Of a stretch of DNA of 64,000 nt, positions 12,511 to 23,620 are shown one piece after another. The DNA is from Tricholoma matsutake. Its lineage: Eukaryota > Basidiomycota > Agaricomycetes > Agaricales > Tricholomataceae. The notes under the pieces are model-generated. The model saw nothing but the letters and a program-made list of their open reading frames with translations. It did not search any database and was not told the DNA's origin. Positions within the stretch are counted from its first letter, which is position 1. Each line of letters opens with the position of its first letter. The DNA lies in assembly GCA_026075535.2 (NCBI GenBank), contig AP026546.1, forward strand, positions 4,712,001 through 4,776,000, written 5' to 3'. The position numbers and the translations under genes were made by a program.

Positions 12511-15410
12511 AGATAGAGGAACTCCATGCACATCTAATGTCATGTGATGTGACATATCTGTGACCAGGCAGTTAGCAACATGTGAGCCCAGTGTGAACTG
12601 TAAGTGAAGGTATAGTAAATTATTACATCATCGCATTTATCTACAATTTGTACTATGTACTACTATAAACTATATACTGTTAATATGGCTACTCAACTAT
12701 AAAGATATAAGAATAAGAATAAGAGTTAGCTTATGTTTGCCTTCATAAGATCATCCATGACAGATTCTGGTATTACTCGATGTCCTCTATATTTTCGTGA
12801 AGCCCAGGCAGCTTGTTTTCCATTTAGTCCACGGTAATATGCATCCATAAACCGACAAGCTTGCATTGCAAACCTATTTTAGATGAATTAGTCACCATCA
12901 GCCTGAGAAGATGGAAGTGAGATCTTACCACTGGATCATTTCCATCGAGACAGAATTGAGCGCAGACAACAGGTTCATTTCCAAATCTGCTTCCTTTGAC
13001 AATGGAGGATACTGATGGTAGACTCTTTTTGCATGTCCCCAGCATTGCTCAATGAAGTTTAGCTCACAATGAAACTTTGGCAGAAATAGGACCTCAAAAC
13101 CTCGAACCCTGCATCGTCCTTCTAGGACTGACTCCTGGTCAGTAAAATCTGGCTGGTTGTATAGAACACGTCGTTGGCAGCAGTCCATTTGCCCTTCAGA
13201 GCACTTGAAAATTTTACACTCAGCGCGCAGTTTGGACTCCTTGTGCATTCTGCGTTCTTGCAGGATTTTAGTCATGCCCTTGAAGACACCATTCACATCA
13301 TAAAATGGCTGTGGAGTTCCATCAGGAAGCCTGCCTGGACCCATTTGGACAGTCTTCTTTTTGGGTTTCCCATCTGCAGTGTACCTGGCTTTTCCAGCTT
13401 CATCGACGACTGTCACCTCAACCCCAAAAGTCTTAGATGGACCCTTGGTCATTTTCTGTGCTGAGAGCGCAGTGTCATCCCTTTTCAGGTGAGTTGTCGT
13501 GTTGTCAAAGACGAAAACATGGTCCTCATTGGGGTAGTGTTTTGAGATGATGTCCATCGCCGCTTCAGCCTGTTTTAAAATATCCTCATTGGTAAAGTAG
13601 CCATCCCAATTTTTTCCTGCTTTGAAAAGTACCCACGCTGATTCCTTTCCATCAGGTGAACGTAACCACCCATAGTCAGCAGAGACGAAGTCAGCAACCA
13701 TCAAAGATGCGCCTTCGCCTTTTGTTTGAGGGACCACTTTCTCCAACCCATGGACCCAGCACTTTTTTTGCTGGTCATGGGCATAAAATGTGGACTCGTC
13801 ATGGAACCACACAATGACTCTCCCCCAGTTTTGTGGCTGTGGGTTTTGATCTGGCTCCTCTTTCCCATCTTTCATCCAGGTGCGCATGCAACACTCGAGG
13901 TCTCTCCATTTGGGGAGGAAGATGTTTTGACGGTATCCAGCAACGTCTTTCTGTTCATGTCCATCCACGTACTGGCCATATGGCTCAAGTTTCCATTGGT
14001 ACCCTATTTTTTTTAGCCAATTCCATGCTGTTCTCTCCGAAATGGTTTTTTTGAGACCATGCCGTGCTTTGACATCAGGTTGATAGAGGTAATGCACAAT
14101 GTCCATTGCAGAGATGTATTTCCCAATTGACTGAAGATGTACTGATATTTCCTGCTTCAAGTCTTCATCATCAAGGCGGGATTTGTTCCAGGTCCCATAA
14201 ACATTATAAGGGAGATCTTCATAGTCCTTAATAATAAAAGCGCTGGACCACTCTTGAAGCCAACGAGCAAACCATGGCCCCTTCTCAGAAGCTCTAGCTG
14301 TGTCAACAGATGCGGCGATCCATTTCCCATGGAACCTTGATGTGGGGTCAATATAATTCCACAAGAACCATTTCATTCCCTCAAGGCAGGATCGTAATAA
14401 AAGGTCAAGATTTGGATCCTTGTGGCCATTCCCTTTATTTTGTCGTGGATTCAGAATTGTGTCCAGCTGTGTGTGGGCCGCGTGTGCTGCCTCTATACTT
14501 GGTGGTATCCAGAGTTTATGCTTTTTGTCATCTCGTGCATTTCCAACACCTTTGGAATTGCTTTTGCCCCCATCTCCAGCATCAGACTCATTGTCACTTT
14601 CATCTTTGGGTGCTCCTGTCTGTGTAATGCTCTCCGAGTCTCCTTGTGTGTCATCGTTCCAGTTCTCTGATCTTGGAGTCTCTGTATTGTGTCTGGCCTC
14701 AGGATCACCATTCAGAGCATTGTCATTGATGTGGGTTTCAATGGCAGGCACAACTCCCTCATTGATGGGCACAAAAGTGGATAGAAGCTGAAGCAGAGCC
14801 ATGCTGGTCACAGTCAACATACTTCTATCATCTCGAGCTTCATGTTCCTCTGTTCCACTGTCACCCGTCTTTCCAAACACAGATTCAGTGATGCTACTGA
14901 TGATGGAGACAGCTCTCCCTATTGATGCTTGCCATTTAGAATTGGGATTAACCTGCATGGCACGACATTTTTGATAATTAGAGCAGGTTTGTCCATTTGA
15001 CTTGGTAGGAACATACATTTTCCTTCTCCATATTGCTCTTGTTTGATAGCTTTATCTTCTTTTTACCTGCCCAATTCCCTAAATTGAGAATCTGCATGAG
15101 CTTGCACCATTTCTGGCCAGCCATTAAATCACATTCAAGTTTGATGCAATGCGAGCTCTACTAAGTAAATCATGTGCTCGTGCTAATTAATTACACACAA
15201 ATGAGCATTTCGCAAGATGCCAATTCAATGGAACACCTTATCGAAAATCCATTTGCACCAAAAATTCAGAATTTACAAAATGAAAAACATGGTGCAAACC
15301 AATTATTTTCTTATGATCCTGACTCTTCAGCATCTTCAATTCTTTGACTTTGTAATGCTTTTGTCACCAAAAACCATGTGACATTAGATGCGCATGGAGT
15401 TCCTCTATCT
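12511..15410 (-). mobile_element. Complete Tc1/mariner-superfamily DNA transposon
   Basis: 2,900 bp bounded by inverted repeats of about 36 bp with roughly three mismatches. Both start AGATAGAGGAACTCCATGC and continue to ATCTAATGTCA. A TA dinucleotide lies immediately outside each end (12509-12510 and 15411-15412), as expected for Tc1/mariner insertion. Inside is one open transposase gene on the minus strand. It is the only autonomous-looking element of the window whose coding region has no visible damage. Confidence 0.85.
12726..15018 (-). CDS. DDE transposase (Tc1/mariner superfamily), one intron
   Basis: Catalyses excision and insertion of its transposon. Coding exons are 15018-12929 and 12873-12726; the 55-nt intron 12874-12928 has GTAAGA...TAG ends and a CTAAT branch-like site. 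The joined product is 745 residues. N-terminal 1-200 is Ser/Asp/Asn-rich; 290-360 looks like a winged helix/HTH (AMDIVHYLYQPDVKARHG, RTAWNWLKKIGYQWKLE). The acidic triad is visible: D407 in WFHDESTFY, D505 in VFVFDNTTTH and E657 in ELNFIEQCWGHAKR. The D505-E657 distance of about 150 residues is far longer than the 34 of classical Tc1, because of an insert containing basic and Cys-rich segments. The C-terminal exon ends ...RGHRVIPESVMDDLMKANIS. Similar proteins are annotated as hypothetical in many Agaricomycetes. Start: first ATG of the frame, just inside the terminal repeat region. Confidence 0.88.
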
Positions 15411-15689
15411 TAGGTGATGAACTCACATACAAACATACTTAGTTTCAGGCTGTTTCAGGCCACCTGAAATGGGAAGTTTTTACCAAAATTGTACTTAAAT
15501 TTCACAGCATCTTCTCGCATCATGAGAAGATCACTGCCAGGATAGGAGTACACCTGTAGTAATCCATCTCAGGCATGCATGCTGAGTTCATGCCCTTACA
15601 ACCCTTGGAGTTGGGATGTCATTGAGTGTTGTAGTTAGGTACTAATTGGGACTGCGACTAGACCATTCACAGTGATTGAGGATGGGGAT

Positions 15690-16634
15690 TAGAGATTGTC
15701 AGGGGTAACCCTGGGGTATTTTTTCACTACCCTTACCCTTACCCTCTAAAACCCTTACTGTTCAGCAAGGGTAAGGGTTTTGGATGGTAAGGGTAAGGGT
15801 ACCCCAGGGTGTCAAGGGTATGAATACCCCCAGGGGTATTGTGCAAGGGTATTGTGCAAGGGTATGGTTGGTAGGAGTGTTTACAGCACACAGACATTAG
15901 AGGTTGCTAGGAAGAGTACTCTTGTAGACAACAACATGTAGTAATACCACTTGATCTATATTTGTATCTGCAATTGTTAGGGCAACACAGACTTTGTCCA
16001 ATGTGGACAGATTGTGTGAGGTCTACTACAAGAAGATTGAGTGCATGGGAACAGAGTTGATATGGTGATGAGAGCAGAAAAGGGAATGGTCACATTGACT
16101 AAGGCTGTTCACACACCAGACAATGGTGAGAATCCTAACAGAACACAACTGGGATGCCTCTCCTCTCAGGTATATACTCTGTATATATACCATGTTACAG
16201 CTATTGTATATCATTCGAGAGGAAAACAATCATGAAAGATGCATGCACAAGAACATGTTCAATCCGGATTCCAAAAATAGCAAGCACATCAGAATCACAT
16301 TACTCATGATCAAAATGCGCATCTGTGTACAAGCCAACATGTCTTAGTATTTACCAGTAAATAAAATAGTGAAAAATGGAAAAATAATATAGGTACACTT
16401 GGGAATGATTTCCTAACAGCCATGTATTCCAAGAGTAAAAGTATGTGGAGGGCAAAAAAATGATATCTTATCTTTAACCTCATAGAGTCATACCCTTGGC
16501 CATACCCCTGGGGGTATGGATACCCTCCACAAGGGTAAGGGTATGTGGAGGGTAAAAATTTCATACCCTGACCCCTACCCTTACATACCCTTGGCCCATA
16601 CCCCTGGGGGTATGAATACCCTTGACAATCACTA
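15690..16634. mobile_element. hAT-type non-autonomous element
   Basis: 945 bp with inverted ends TAGAGATTGTCAGGGGTA (left) and TAGTGATTGTCAAGGGTA (right, opposite strand). It is flanked by ATGGGGAT (15682-15689) and GTGGGGAT (16635-16642), an 8-bp duplication with one mismatch. Both subterminal regions carry GGGTA/TACCC clusters. No transposase ORF. It is inserted near the 3' end of a minus-strand host gene. Confidence 0.88.
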
Positions 16635-17535
16635 GTGGGGATGGCCGTAACATACATGTTAGGGTGCTCATGTATGCAGTACAAATCCCAGCACTGCGGT
16701 CCTGATGGGACCCTGTTGGTAATACCTCCTCCGATAACCTTCGGATCTGCGAAATTGTGGGTAACTTCAATTTCATGCATCAACCTAGAGTATCGGTGTA
16801 AGAGTCGGTGGAGATCTTGGAAAGCCATACATATAACTCGCACTATGTAACTAGGTCTTGTTTCCATGTTTCCGTGACTAAAGAATGTGGGACGGGTTAA
16901 AGATTCCAAAATTGAGATACATCAGCGATAATGTTTCGCTTCGAAGTGTTCATACGGGGTCCTGGGAACGAGAAGTAACGAATCTGTTGAAGGCTAACCA
17001 GTATACCAAGTTAGAAGGTTCTTCAAGTGGGGATCCGGGTCATCGCGAAGCTGCAATATTAACAATGGTTTCTCGTTGATAATTCCACGCCGCAATCCCA
17101 TGCTGATTTTGAGATTGAAAGACGTGGCCAAAATCTCTTCAAGACTAACAAGGATTGCATAACGGACCAGGTCTGGCATGTCCTTGACCCGCCATTTAGG
17201 TTGAGGATGGAAAAAGTATTGTGATTCCTCCATCATCTCATTGTGAGCCACGTACATTCATACAAGCGGTAGAGAGAGCGGAGAGGTGTGTCGCGAATAC
17301 GAAATAGCGGCATATATCGCAACAACCCAGTGTTTCCGCCTCAAGATAAGGTCACGATCTGCCATTAGGGCTGGAACTGTCAATTGAGGAGGGACAGAGT
17401 AACGCCAGAGAAACATTATCACATCGGACGAGGACAGCTTGATGCATTGCAAAAGAAATGATTAAGTTAGATGAGACAGAGATTTACAATAACAAAGGAT
17501 GAAGAGAAACGGTGTACTTCCCCAAACATTCCACC
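16635..17535 (-). pseudogene. Unrecognised host gene, 3' part disrupted by hAT element
   Basis: Minus-strand coding pieces with intron-like breaks: 17258-17452 (MQCIKLSSSDVIMFLWRYSV), 16994-17242 (MMEESQYFFHPQPKWRV), then about 16640-16790 (HEIEVTHNFADPKVIGGGI, CWDLYCIHEHPNMYVTAIP). A likely intron runs from the GTATAC at about 17004 down to CCCAG near 16960. A possible first exon with ATG at about 17533 precedes a GTACAC donor. I do not recognise the product. GC content and codon use resemble the neighbouring host genes, not the retroelements. The 945-bp element interrupts it at 16634; without the insertion the frame would run a further 15 or so codons to a stop near 15640. Divergent from the Sec2 gene. 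Exon boundaries are uncertain. Confidence 0.5.
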
Positions 17536-17727
17536 TTAAGCGATGGAACTCAGGCGAAGAGGAACTGCGTTTGGGACATCCGAGGGCATCAGCAAAAGCA
17601 AAAGCCAAATTAGTAAGTGGCACTGGATCCGAGTCCGCCAATACGTTTACGTAACTTCACCACTTGGAGGTCAGCCCATTTCTGCCACCTTCCCTGGTTA
17701 CTCTTACTCTTTGTTACTTTGGGCCGT

Positions 17728-20559
17728 ATGGCTGAAACCACGCAGGAGGGAATCCAACAAACTACGGCGTCTGATGTGAAGCCTAACGACAACAAGCATG
17801 ACAACCCCAAGGTCAACGGTTACGATACCCACAACCATGCGTCCTATACTGCGTCTGACCCAGATGCTCAAGAGATGTTAATATCATCCCTACGTTCTCA
17901 AATACAGGATCTATTCTCTCAAGTAACTGGGCTTAATAACAAGCTCGTAACATCGTACGACCGAGTTTCTGATTTGGAGGACAGTCTCCACGTCGCCTCA
18001 GCCAACCTTCGCTCCTCAAACATTAAAATCTCACAACTAGAATTAGAACGGACTGAGCACCTATCTGCGCTCAACACTGGTCTTCTAGTGGAGAAATCTC
18101 ATGTTACTTCGGAACTGAGTCGGTTAATGGAAAAAGCTACAGAGGAGGCTGCGCAGCGCGGGCAGGCAGAGAGTGCTCGTGTAGCCATAGAAAAAGAACT
18201 GGACGACCTTAGCGCCACGTTATTTGGCCAGGCAAATTCTATGGTTGCAGAGGCACGGTATGCGCAACATCTCAGCGAGCGCAAAGCTGAGGCATCGGAA
18301 CGCGGCTTGAAGGGAGCTGAAGAAGTCGTCCAGATAATGCAAAAGCAGATGCAGGCTTTACAGGGTGACAAGGAGGAGACGGAGCGGAAACTTGAAGAGA
18401 TGGAGGGGGTCTTGGGCAAGGGGAAATGGATGGAAAGGCGGAACAGTGCTAACGGTAGCAACAGTCTCGTCACGATGCGCTTGATGAGCTCGCACACCCC
18501 ATACCAAGAATTTCTGTTGTTCGTCGCGCACCTTCGCACCGTTCATGCTTCGACACCACAACCGCCGATGATGACAGCGCTGCTTACGTCGCCATTCCTT
18601 GTGCGATTGCTAAACGAAGACTCGTCAGTGTTTCTCTACCACCCACACATATCACATTCTAACTTCTTCCTCAGGGAACCAACTGTCCGTTTGGACCTCG
18701 CTCCATCACTGAACTGGCTGTCCCGCCGTTCTGTACTCTCGGCTATTCACACTGGCCAGCTGACAATCGAGCCTGTGTCGTCGGGCACTCTTCTGCAAGA
18801 GACTTTCTCTGTTCCGACCAGTATACCCGGGCTCAACAGTGGCAATCCTTGCCTCTCATGTGCTCTCTGTGGGACACCTATCTTCTCAACAGCAGAAACC
18901 AGCCAGTCCCGCCCTCAATCTGGCTCCATGGCATCGTGGGGTACCGCCCTCTTTAAGAAACCCGTAACTAACTCAATATCATGGACCAATTCTCGACCGC
19001 CCTCTCCGCCCCGCTCCATCGCACCTATGCATAGCCTGCCAACCCTGCCCCAAATCCATATATTCCGCCTCGCTCCTCAACCAACAAACTCCTCCATCTC
19101 TCTACCCCACCACTCCGACCCTCCACCACCCTATTCGAGCCCCTCACAGTCCCAATCCCCCATCTACCCACTGTGCACCAATGGGTGGTGCCTCGCTCGC
19201 CTGCGTACCACATGCACGCTGTGGGCGTTTGTGCGTACGGGCATCGTTGAGAAGGTGTGGGAGGAGGAGATGCCCAACATTGTGCCACCACCGACGATCG
19301 TACCTACTGCTACGAGTAATGAGAAACCTCCGGTACCGCCTAGACGGAGGGGGCTATGGAAGATGGCGAGCGCCCTCGGTGAGAGAGCGGCGAGTTGGAG
19401 TGAGGGTGACAAGGACAAGGGGAAGAAGTCATTTCCGCAACATTCGGCCTCAGTTTCGTCTTCGCCCGCACCAACGCCCCCTCCACCACCACCCCACGTA
19501 TCTGTAGAGAAAAGGCGGCTTCCACCGCCGCCGACGCATCCGACGCATCCTTCTGTTATAGTAGCGCATCACTCACCTGTCAAACACGCTGTCCCGCCTC
19601 CTTTGCCCAAACGCAGCGCAGTGCGGCGACAGCCCAGTCCGCCTACTATCACACCCACTTCAACAATCCCGCAACCCCAACTTCCTGTCTCATCAACACC
19701 CATGCCTCCCGTCGATGTCGAACGCTCCATATCTGAGGCTCCCGCCATCGCTGCCCCCAGCATACCTGCGCCGTCTCCACCACCTCCACCACCACAGAGA
19801 TCACCGCACCGTCCGACCACACCCGCGAATATACCCTTGCCTGAGTCTCGGCCACATACGCCCCCTATTGCTGCAGGAGCCACAGCCACAGCCACAGCCA
19901 CAGCCACAGCCACACCTCCGCCTCTGCCAAGGAGAGCGGCTGCGCGGGGTTCAAGGTTGACTGGGGATGGACCGTCAAGGGCTGGGACGCCTGCGGCTGG
20001 TGCTGCTCCTAACCTTGACCATGATACTGAACCTGCTCCGACGAAAACTGATGAAGATAAAGTGGAGGATATCAAGCGAGATGAGGAATCTTCTCTGGAG
20101 AAGTCTGAGCCAGCAGAAGTACAGGAGGAAGAGGTTAAGCTGAAGGAGAATGAGAATGAGAATGGAGCTGTCGATGGTGGACATGTGGAGTTGCCTGTTC
20201 CGCTGGAGACAGTGGATAAGAAGGAAAATATACCGGAGGAGGAGAAGGAGCAGGAAGTGGCGCCTTCGAAGCCTCTTGCTGATCCGGAGGTTGAGAAGGA
20301 TGATACTTCGGATGTGGAAGAGCGGGTGGTGGATGCCGAGAAGGCTGTGGACGGGAATGATAAAGATTGGGAACAGGTGCAGGCTGAAGACGTGAACGAG
20401 GATAAGGATGTAATGTCTGATGAGGTCAAAAACCTGAAATCTGACGACTGCAACGAAGCGTTCGTCGGTGACACGACATGGGAGGAACGAACGTGGAAGG
20501 AGCTCGTCAGGCTGCGGGAAGAGATGTTCTGGGCTCGGATTGGTGCGCTGAGGCATTGA
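17728..20559 (+). CDS. Sec2-like Rab guanine-nucleotide exchange factor
   Basis: Predicted GDP/GTP exchange factor for the Sec4/Rab8 GTPase on secretory vesicles. The start is the ATG at 17728; the frame is open further upstream to 17617 but only with a GTG there. 943 residues, no intron. Residues about 50-230 form a long coiled coil whose core DLSATLFGQANSMVAEA (about 158-174) is the Sec2p/Rabin8 GEF signature. A Cys pair region (CLSCALCG, about 375) and a segment WCLARLRTTC...FVRTGIVEKVWEEE (about 490-518) resemble the C-terminal part of metazoan Rabin8/GRAB. Between and after these are long Pro-rich, then Ala/Thr-repeat, then strongly acidic stretches. The last 26 residues (ERTWKELVRLREEMFWARIG) again resemble the Rabin8 terminus. 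Tail-to-tail with the ligase gene, 312 bp apart. The absence of introns contrasts with its neighbours. Confidence 0.85.
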   Translation: MAETTQEGIQQTTASDVKPNDNKHDNPKVNGYDTHNHASYTASDPDAQEMLISSLRSQIQDLFSQVTGLNNKLVTSYDRVSDLEDSLHVASANLRSSNIKISQLELERTEHLSALNTGLLVEKSHVTSELSRLMEKATEEAAQRGQAESARVAIEKELDDLSATLFGQANSMVAEARYAQHLSERKAEASERGLKGAEEVVQIMQKQMQALQGDKEETERKLEEMEGVLGKGKWMERRNSANGSNSLVTMRLMSSHTPYQEFLLFVAHLRTVHASTPQPPMMTALLTSPFLVRLLNEDSSVFLYHPHISHSNFFLREPTVRLDLAPSLNWLSRRSVLSAIHTGQLTIEPVSSGTLLQETFSVPTSIPGLNSGNPCLSCALCGTPIFSTAETSQSRPQSGSMASWGTALFKKPVTNSISWTNSRPPSPPRSIAPMHSLPTLPQIHIFRLAPQPTNSSISLPHHSDPPPPYSSPSQSQSPIYPLCTNGWCLARLRTTCTLWAFVRTGIVEKVWEEEMPNIVPPPTIVPTATSNEKPPVPPRRRGLWKMASALGERAASWSEGDKDKGKKSFPQHSASVSSSPAPTPPPPPPHVSVEKRRLPPPPTHPTHPSVIVAHHSPVKHAVPPPLPKRSAVRRQPSPPTITPTSTIPQPQLPVSSTPMPPVDVERSISEAPAIAAPSIPAPSPPPPPPQRSPHRPTTPANIPLPESRPHTPPIAAGATATATATATATPPPLPRRAAARGSRLTGDGPSRAGTPAAGAAPNLDHDTEPAPTKTDEDKVEDIKRDEESSLEKSEPAEVQEEEVKLKENENENGAVDGGHVELPVPLETVDKKENIPEEEKEQEVAPSKPLADPEVEKDDTSDVEERVVDAEKAVDGNDKDWEQVQAEDVNEDKDVMSDEVKNLKSDDCNEAFVGDTTWEERTWKELVRLREEMFWARIGALRH

Positions 20560-20871
20560 CGAGTGCATTTTCGTTGAGACCTCACCTTGGTTGCTCAGCC
20601 AAGTCTGAACATAGGATATGGCTTATATGTTTCCCCCACGTATGCCACTACTATATACGGCCATACCCCCAGTATCTAATCTCCCAGACTTATTCTACTT
20701 TCGTCAATCATTTTGCTGCCGGCGTAATGATAAGATAATGTATTCCTTCCGTAGACATAAATACTTGTCCAGTAGTTTATATCACATTTCAACTGACTTC
20801 TAGTACAGTTGCCTGACGATGTCTAGTTGGTCAGGTGAACTATGCTCCACCCAAAAAAAGGCTTACATATC

Positions 20872-22254
20872 CTATCGGCCGGCCGATATCCACTGTTCAT
20901 GCCGCCTCACGAGCTCCGCGACAATATCCTCTTCTATTTCTTTGACGTGGCCGGTGCCCAACAGAGGGGAGGAGGCTGGGGGGTTGATCCGGAGCCACGA
21001 TTCGACGAACGAAGAGTTGCTGTTGATGTCGTTGGTGGTAGTGACAGTGTTCTCTTCTGAGCCTGAAGCACTAGAGGAAGGCGAGGCGGCTTTGCGGGAC
21101 ACGAACACCACCTCGTACTTCCGATGATTGAGATCGTTGCCGATGACGACTTGGTGGCCGTACCGCTCAAGAGCAGCGCATGCTTTGGGAACGATGAGCT
21201 GTCCATCTGTTTCGAGCTGGTTGGGATATTGTCATAATTGTAAACGTTATGTAGCGCAGAACGTACTTTGAAAGAGACGACGAAGCCCTCTCTCGTCCAC
21301 TCGTCCACCATCGATTTCAATATTTTCGGCACCTGATCCATCTCGATGAGTAGACTGCCTTTCCCTGATTGGATTTTGTGTTCAGACTATGGTAAGAAAA
21401 TATATCATTCTCGGGGAACTGGTGTAACAATAAGTGATATTAAACCCACCATCCTCTGTCTCGGGAGGAAGAAATCGCTGACAGCTGCAGCGAGGTAGTA
21501 CATAGATTTTCTCCTAAGGACAGAAAGCTCGTGGCTGACGGCTCTGAGGAGCCATAGGTAATCGTTGACGGTTACAAATGTCAGCGTATGCAGCGTTCCC
21601 GCGGCCTGCACGCGCTTGTAGGCCGTCAGCACATCCAGCAGGTGCCGCCGCTTGTTATGCGTAACACAAATGTCCGGTGGGGAGGCAGCACCGTTTGACG
21701 ATGCCTCAATCTCCAGGAAATCGAGGAATGGGTTGGTCGAATGCGAGTAGTGCCGGCTGAACGGCTGCAGACTGAACTGACGGTGCATGAAGATAACGGC
21801 ATATCCTGCTTGTGAGAAGTATTCTGCAGATGTGGCTCCTCGTGTTCCTATATGACATCAGGGTATGCACACAATCAGATGGGAATATCAGGAACGAGGG
21901 AGATAACACACCAGCACTGAAATTATCTAGGAAACGTACACTAAATTGGCGATATAAGGGTCAAACACATTGTGAGCTCCATTTTCGCCCTCTCAATACA
22001 GCTGAATGCTCACACATTGAGCTCTAGAGGCACAGTCGTTCCACCGCTCTGCATAAGCAAATTGACTAGTTAGAGTACGGAGTAGATGCAGATAGGGCGC
22101 TTACAGTCACTAGAACAACCTTTCGCCCTTCCTTCACTTGTCTGGACACGAATTCTCGGACGAGGTTGACATCGTGATCGAGAGACGGAGGCGGAGGTTG
22201 TGTCGCGTAATACGATTCCGCTGAAAACGTGGATCCTTCACCGTCAACAGACAT
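20872..22254 (-). CDS. CAB2: Phosphopantothenate--cysteine ligase (coenzyme A synthesis)
   Basis: Second step of CoA biosynthesis: joins 4'-phosphopantothenate and cysteine using a nucleotide triphosphate. Six exons: 22254-22105, 22048-22014, 21940-21912, 21847-21450, 21386-21267, 21216-20872. Introns are 50-73 nt, all GT...AG; the joined frame is 359 codons including the stop. Family landmarks in order: KVVLVTSGGTTVPLE (about 45-60), VRFLDNFSAGTRGATSAEYF, GYAVIFMHRQFSLQPFSRHY, YYLAAAVSDFFLP, KIQSGKGSLLIEMDQVPK, GFVVSFKLETD, VIGNDLNHRKYEVV. These match eukaryotic PPCS. Between NHRKYEVVFVSR and the C-terminal VKEIEEDIV lies a Ser/Asn-rich loop of about 35 residues. All known core motifs are present, so it should be active. 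Start: first ATG, before the N-terminal extension typical of eukaryotic forms. Confidence 0.95.
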
Positions 22255-23620
22255 TGGCAATCTCACTCTCAATGAGATGCGAAGTTGCGAACGCCAAATT
22301 TATAGCACTTCAAGCTTCAAGTTGAATGGACCCAGGTAGAAATGAGTGATGTAGGCTGGTAGATATGGTGGTAGAGACCATGGGAACGCCGTCAGTCACC
22401 GTTACTTACAACGTTCAACGTTGCTTCTGACAATTTTGCTCGACCATTGCTTCGGCCTCAGAGCTTGGAAACAGCGTCCACCATCACGACCCATATCATT
22501 GTGGTCACAATTGGAAATACTCGAAGTCTCGAACTAATGTTCTTGGAGAGCCCAAGCGATACATATCACTGTCTTCAAGGCGCACAGTCATCTGAGGGAT
22601 GCTTCTGGCAGCCGAGTCTACGTAGGTTGTCTGCACATTACTCCCAGCCTGATTGAAGTCATTTGGAACTTCTCCTGACAGTACATCAGGGATTTCCTTG
22701 TGCTGTAGCCTGTCGGCTTTTATCGTGAAATTGTCGGTTGCCTGAGGCCTTCTCCAAGTTATCCTTACTAAACCTGGTTTAGTTGCTAAGAAGCAAACTG
22801 CTTTTCATGAGTTACTAACGCCCGAAGCCTCATCACTTTGACGTAATTCGAAAGAAGGATACGCTAATCACACGCTCAGGAGTTAAATTGAGGGACGAAT
22901 GTAGCCGAAAAATAGTGCGCTGCTGTCATTGACTAGTAAGGACGCGAGAGTTGTGAGTTCAAGGGCTTACCCAAGGCACGAGAGTTGTGAGTTGGAGACG
23001 CGCTCTCGACGCTCGTGCTGTGGGTAAGACTTATATACCAACGTCATTGATCAATAAGCATGGGATACGAGCTCGAGAGTGGCACATACTAGCACTCTGA
23101 AGAAAGGCTATGGAGCCAGGGTGTACAAGCACCCGGAAGTCGGAATGTTCCTTCACGGTGATTAGTCTTACATAAGTAGACACACTTGCGATCTTACTAC
23201 TAGTCGCATCATCCAGGTTCGTGTATATCACAACACTCATTCCATTTTCTCTAACAGCCATTCTTCCACATGCTGTTGTCCATTCATCTGTATTATGCAG
23301 CATGCTACACTTCATGTCCAGGTAGATTTGCGGCCGTGACTACTTTGTGAGATCGTGATATCTTTGCAAGCAAATGCGTCAAATGCTCTTTTGTGGTTGT
23401 CGCTTGAATTTACAAGAGGGTTCCTTCTAGCACAGCATGGCTTTCCGCATTCCAACATCTTAAGACAGCTCCACTTGCTGATCTGCTTTTGCTTCGGAGA
23501 GAACATCGGTTCACAATGCCGAAGCTAGAACCAACAAATCGGTCGCCTTCTCGCCTTCATGTCTTCATGAAAAGCATATACAAGATTACATCTTTTGAGT
23601 TAAAACGCGTCTCTATTCTT
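22255..23620. other. Intergenic region, no recognisable gene
   Basis: 1.37 kb between the start of the ligase gene and the 3' end of ACR3; it must hold the ligase promoter and the ACR3 terminator. Short ORFs (for example 23031-23315 minus) show no motif I recognise. Base composition is like the host genes and no transposon ends are seen. Confidence 0.6.

Noticed and set aside
15720..15870. CCCTTACCC/TAAGGG runs resembling telomere repeats, suggesting a subtelomere or internal telomere tract
   Set aside because: The units are irregular GGGTA/AAGGGTA words, lie inside hAT-type elements with defined ends and 8-bp target duplications, and recur at many sites in both orientations.
17617..17727. 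Upstream extension of the Sec2 ORF with a hydrophobic stretch (WLLLLFVTL) that might be a signal peptide
   Set aside because: The frame there starts with GTG, not ATG, and a secretory signal does not fit a cytosolic Rab exchange factor.
19569..20585. Minus-strand ORF of 338 residues opposite the Sec2 gene
   Set aside because: Shadow of the repetitive Pro/Ala/Glu-rich Sec2 coding sequence; the plus strand has the recognised domains.
22447..22656. Possible small plus-strand gene between the ligase and ACR3
   Set aside because: 69 codons with no motif, no intron signals and no support beyond being open.
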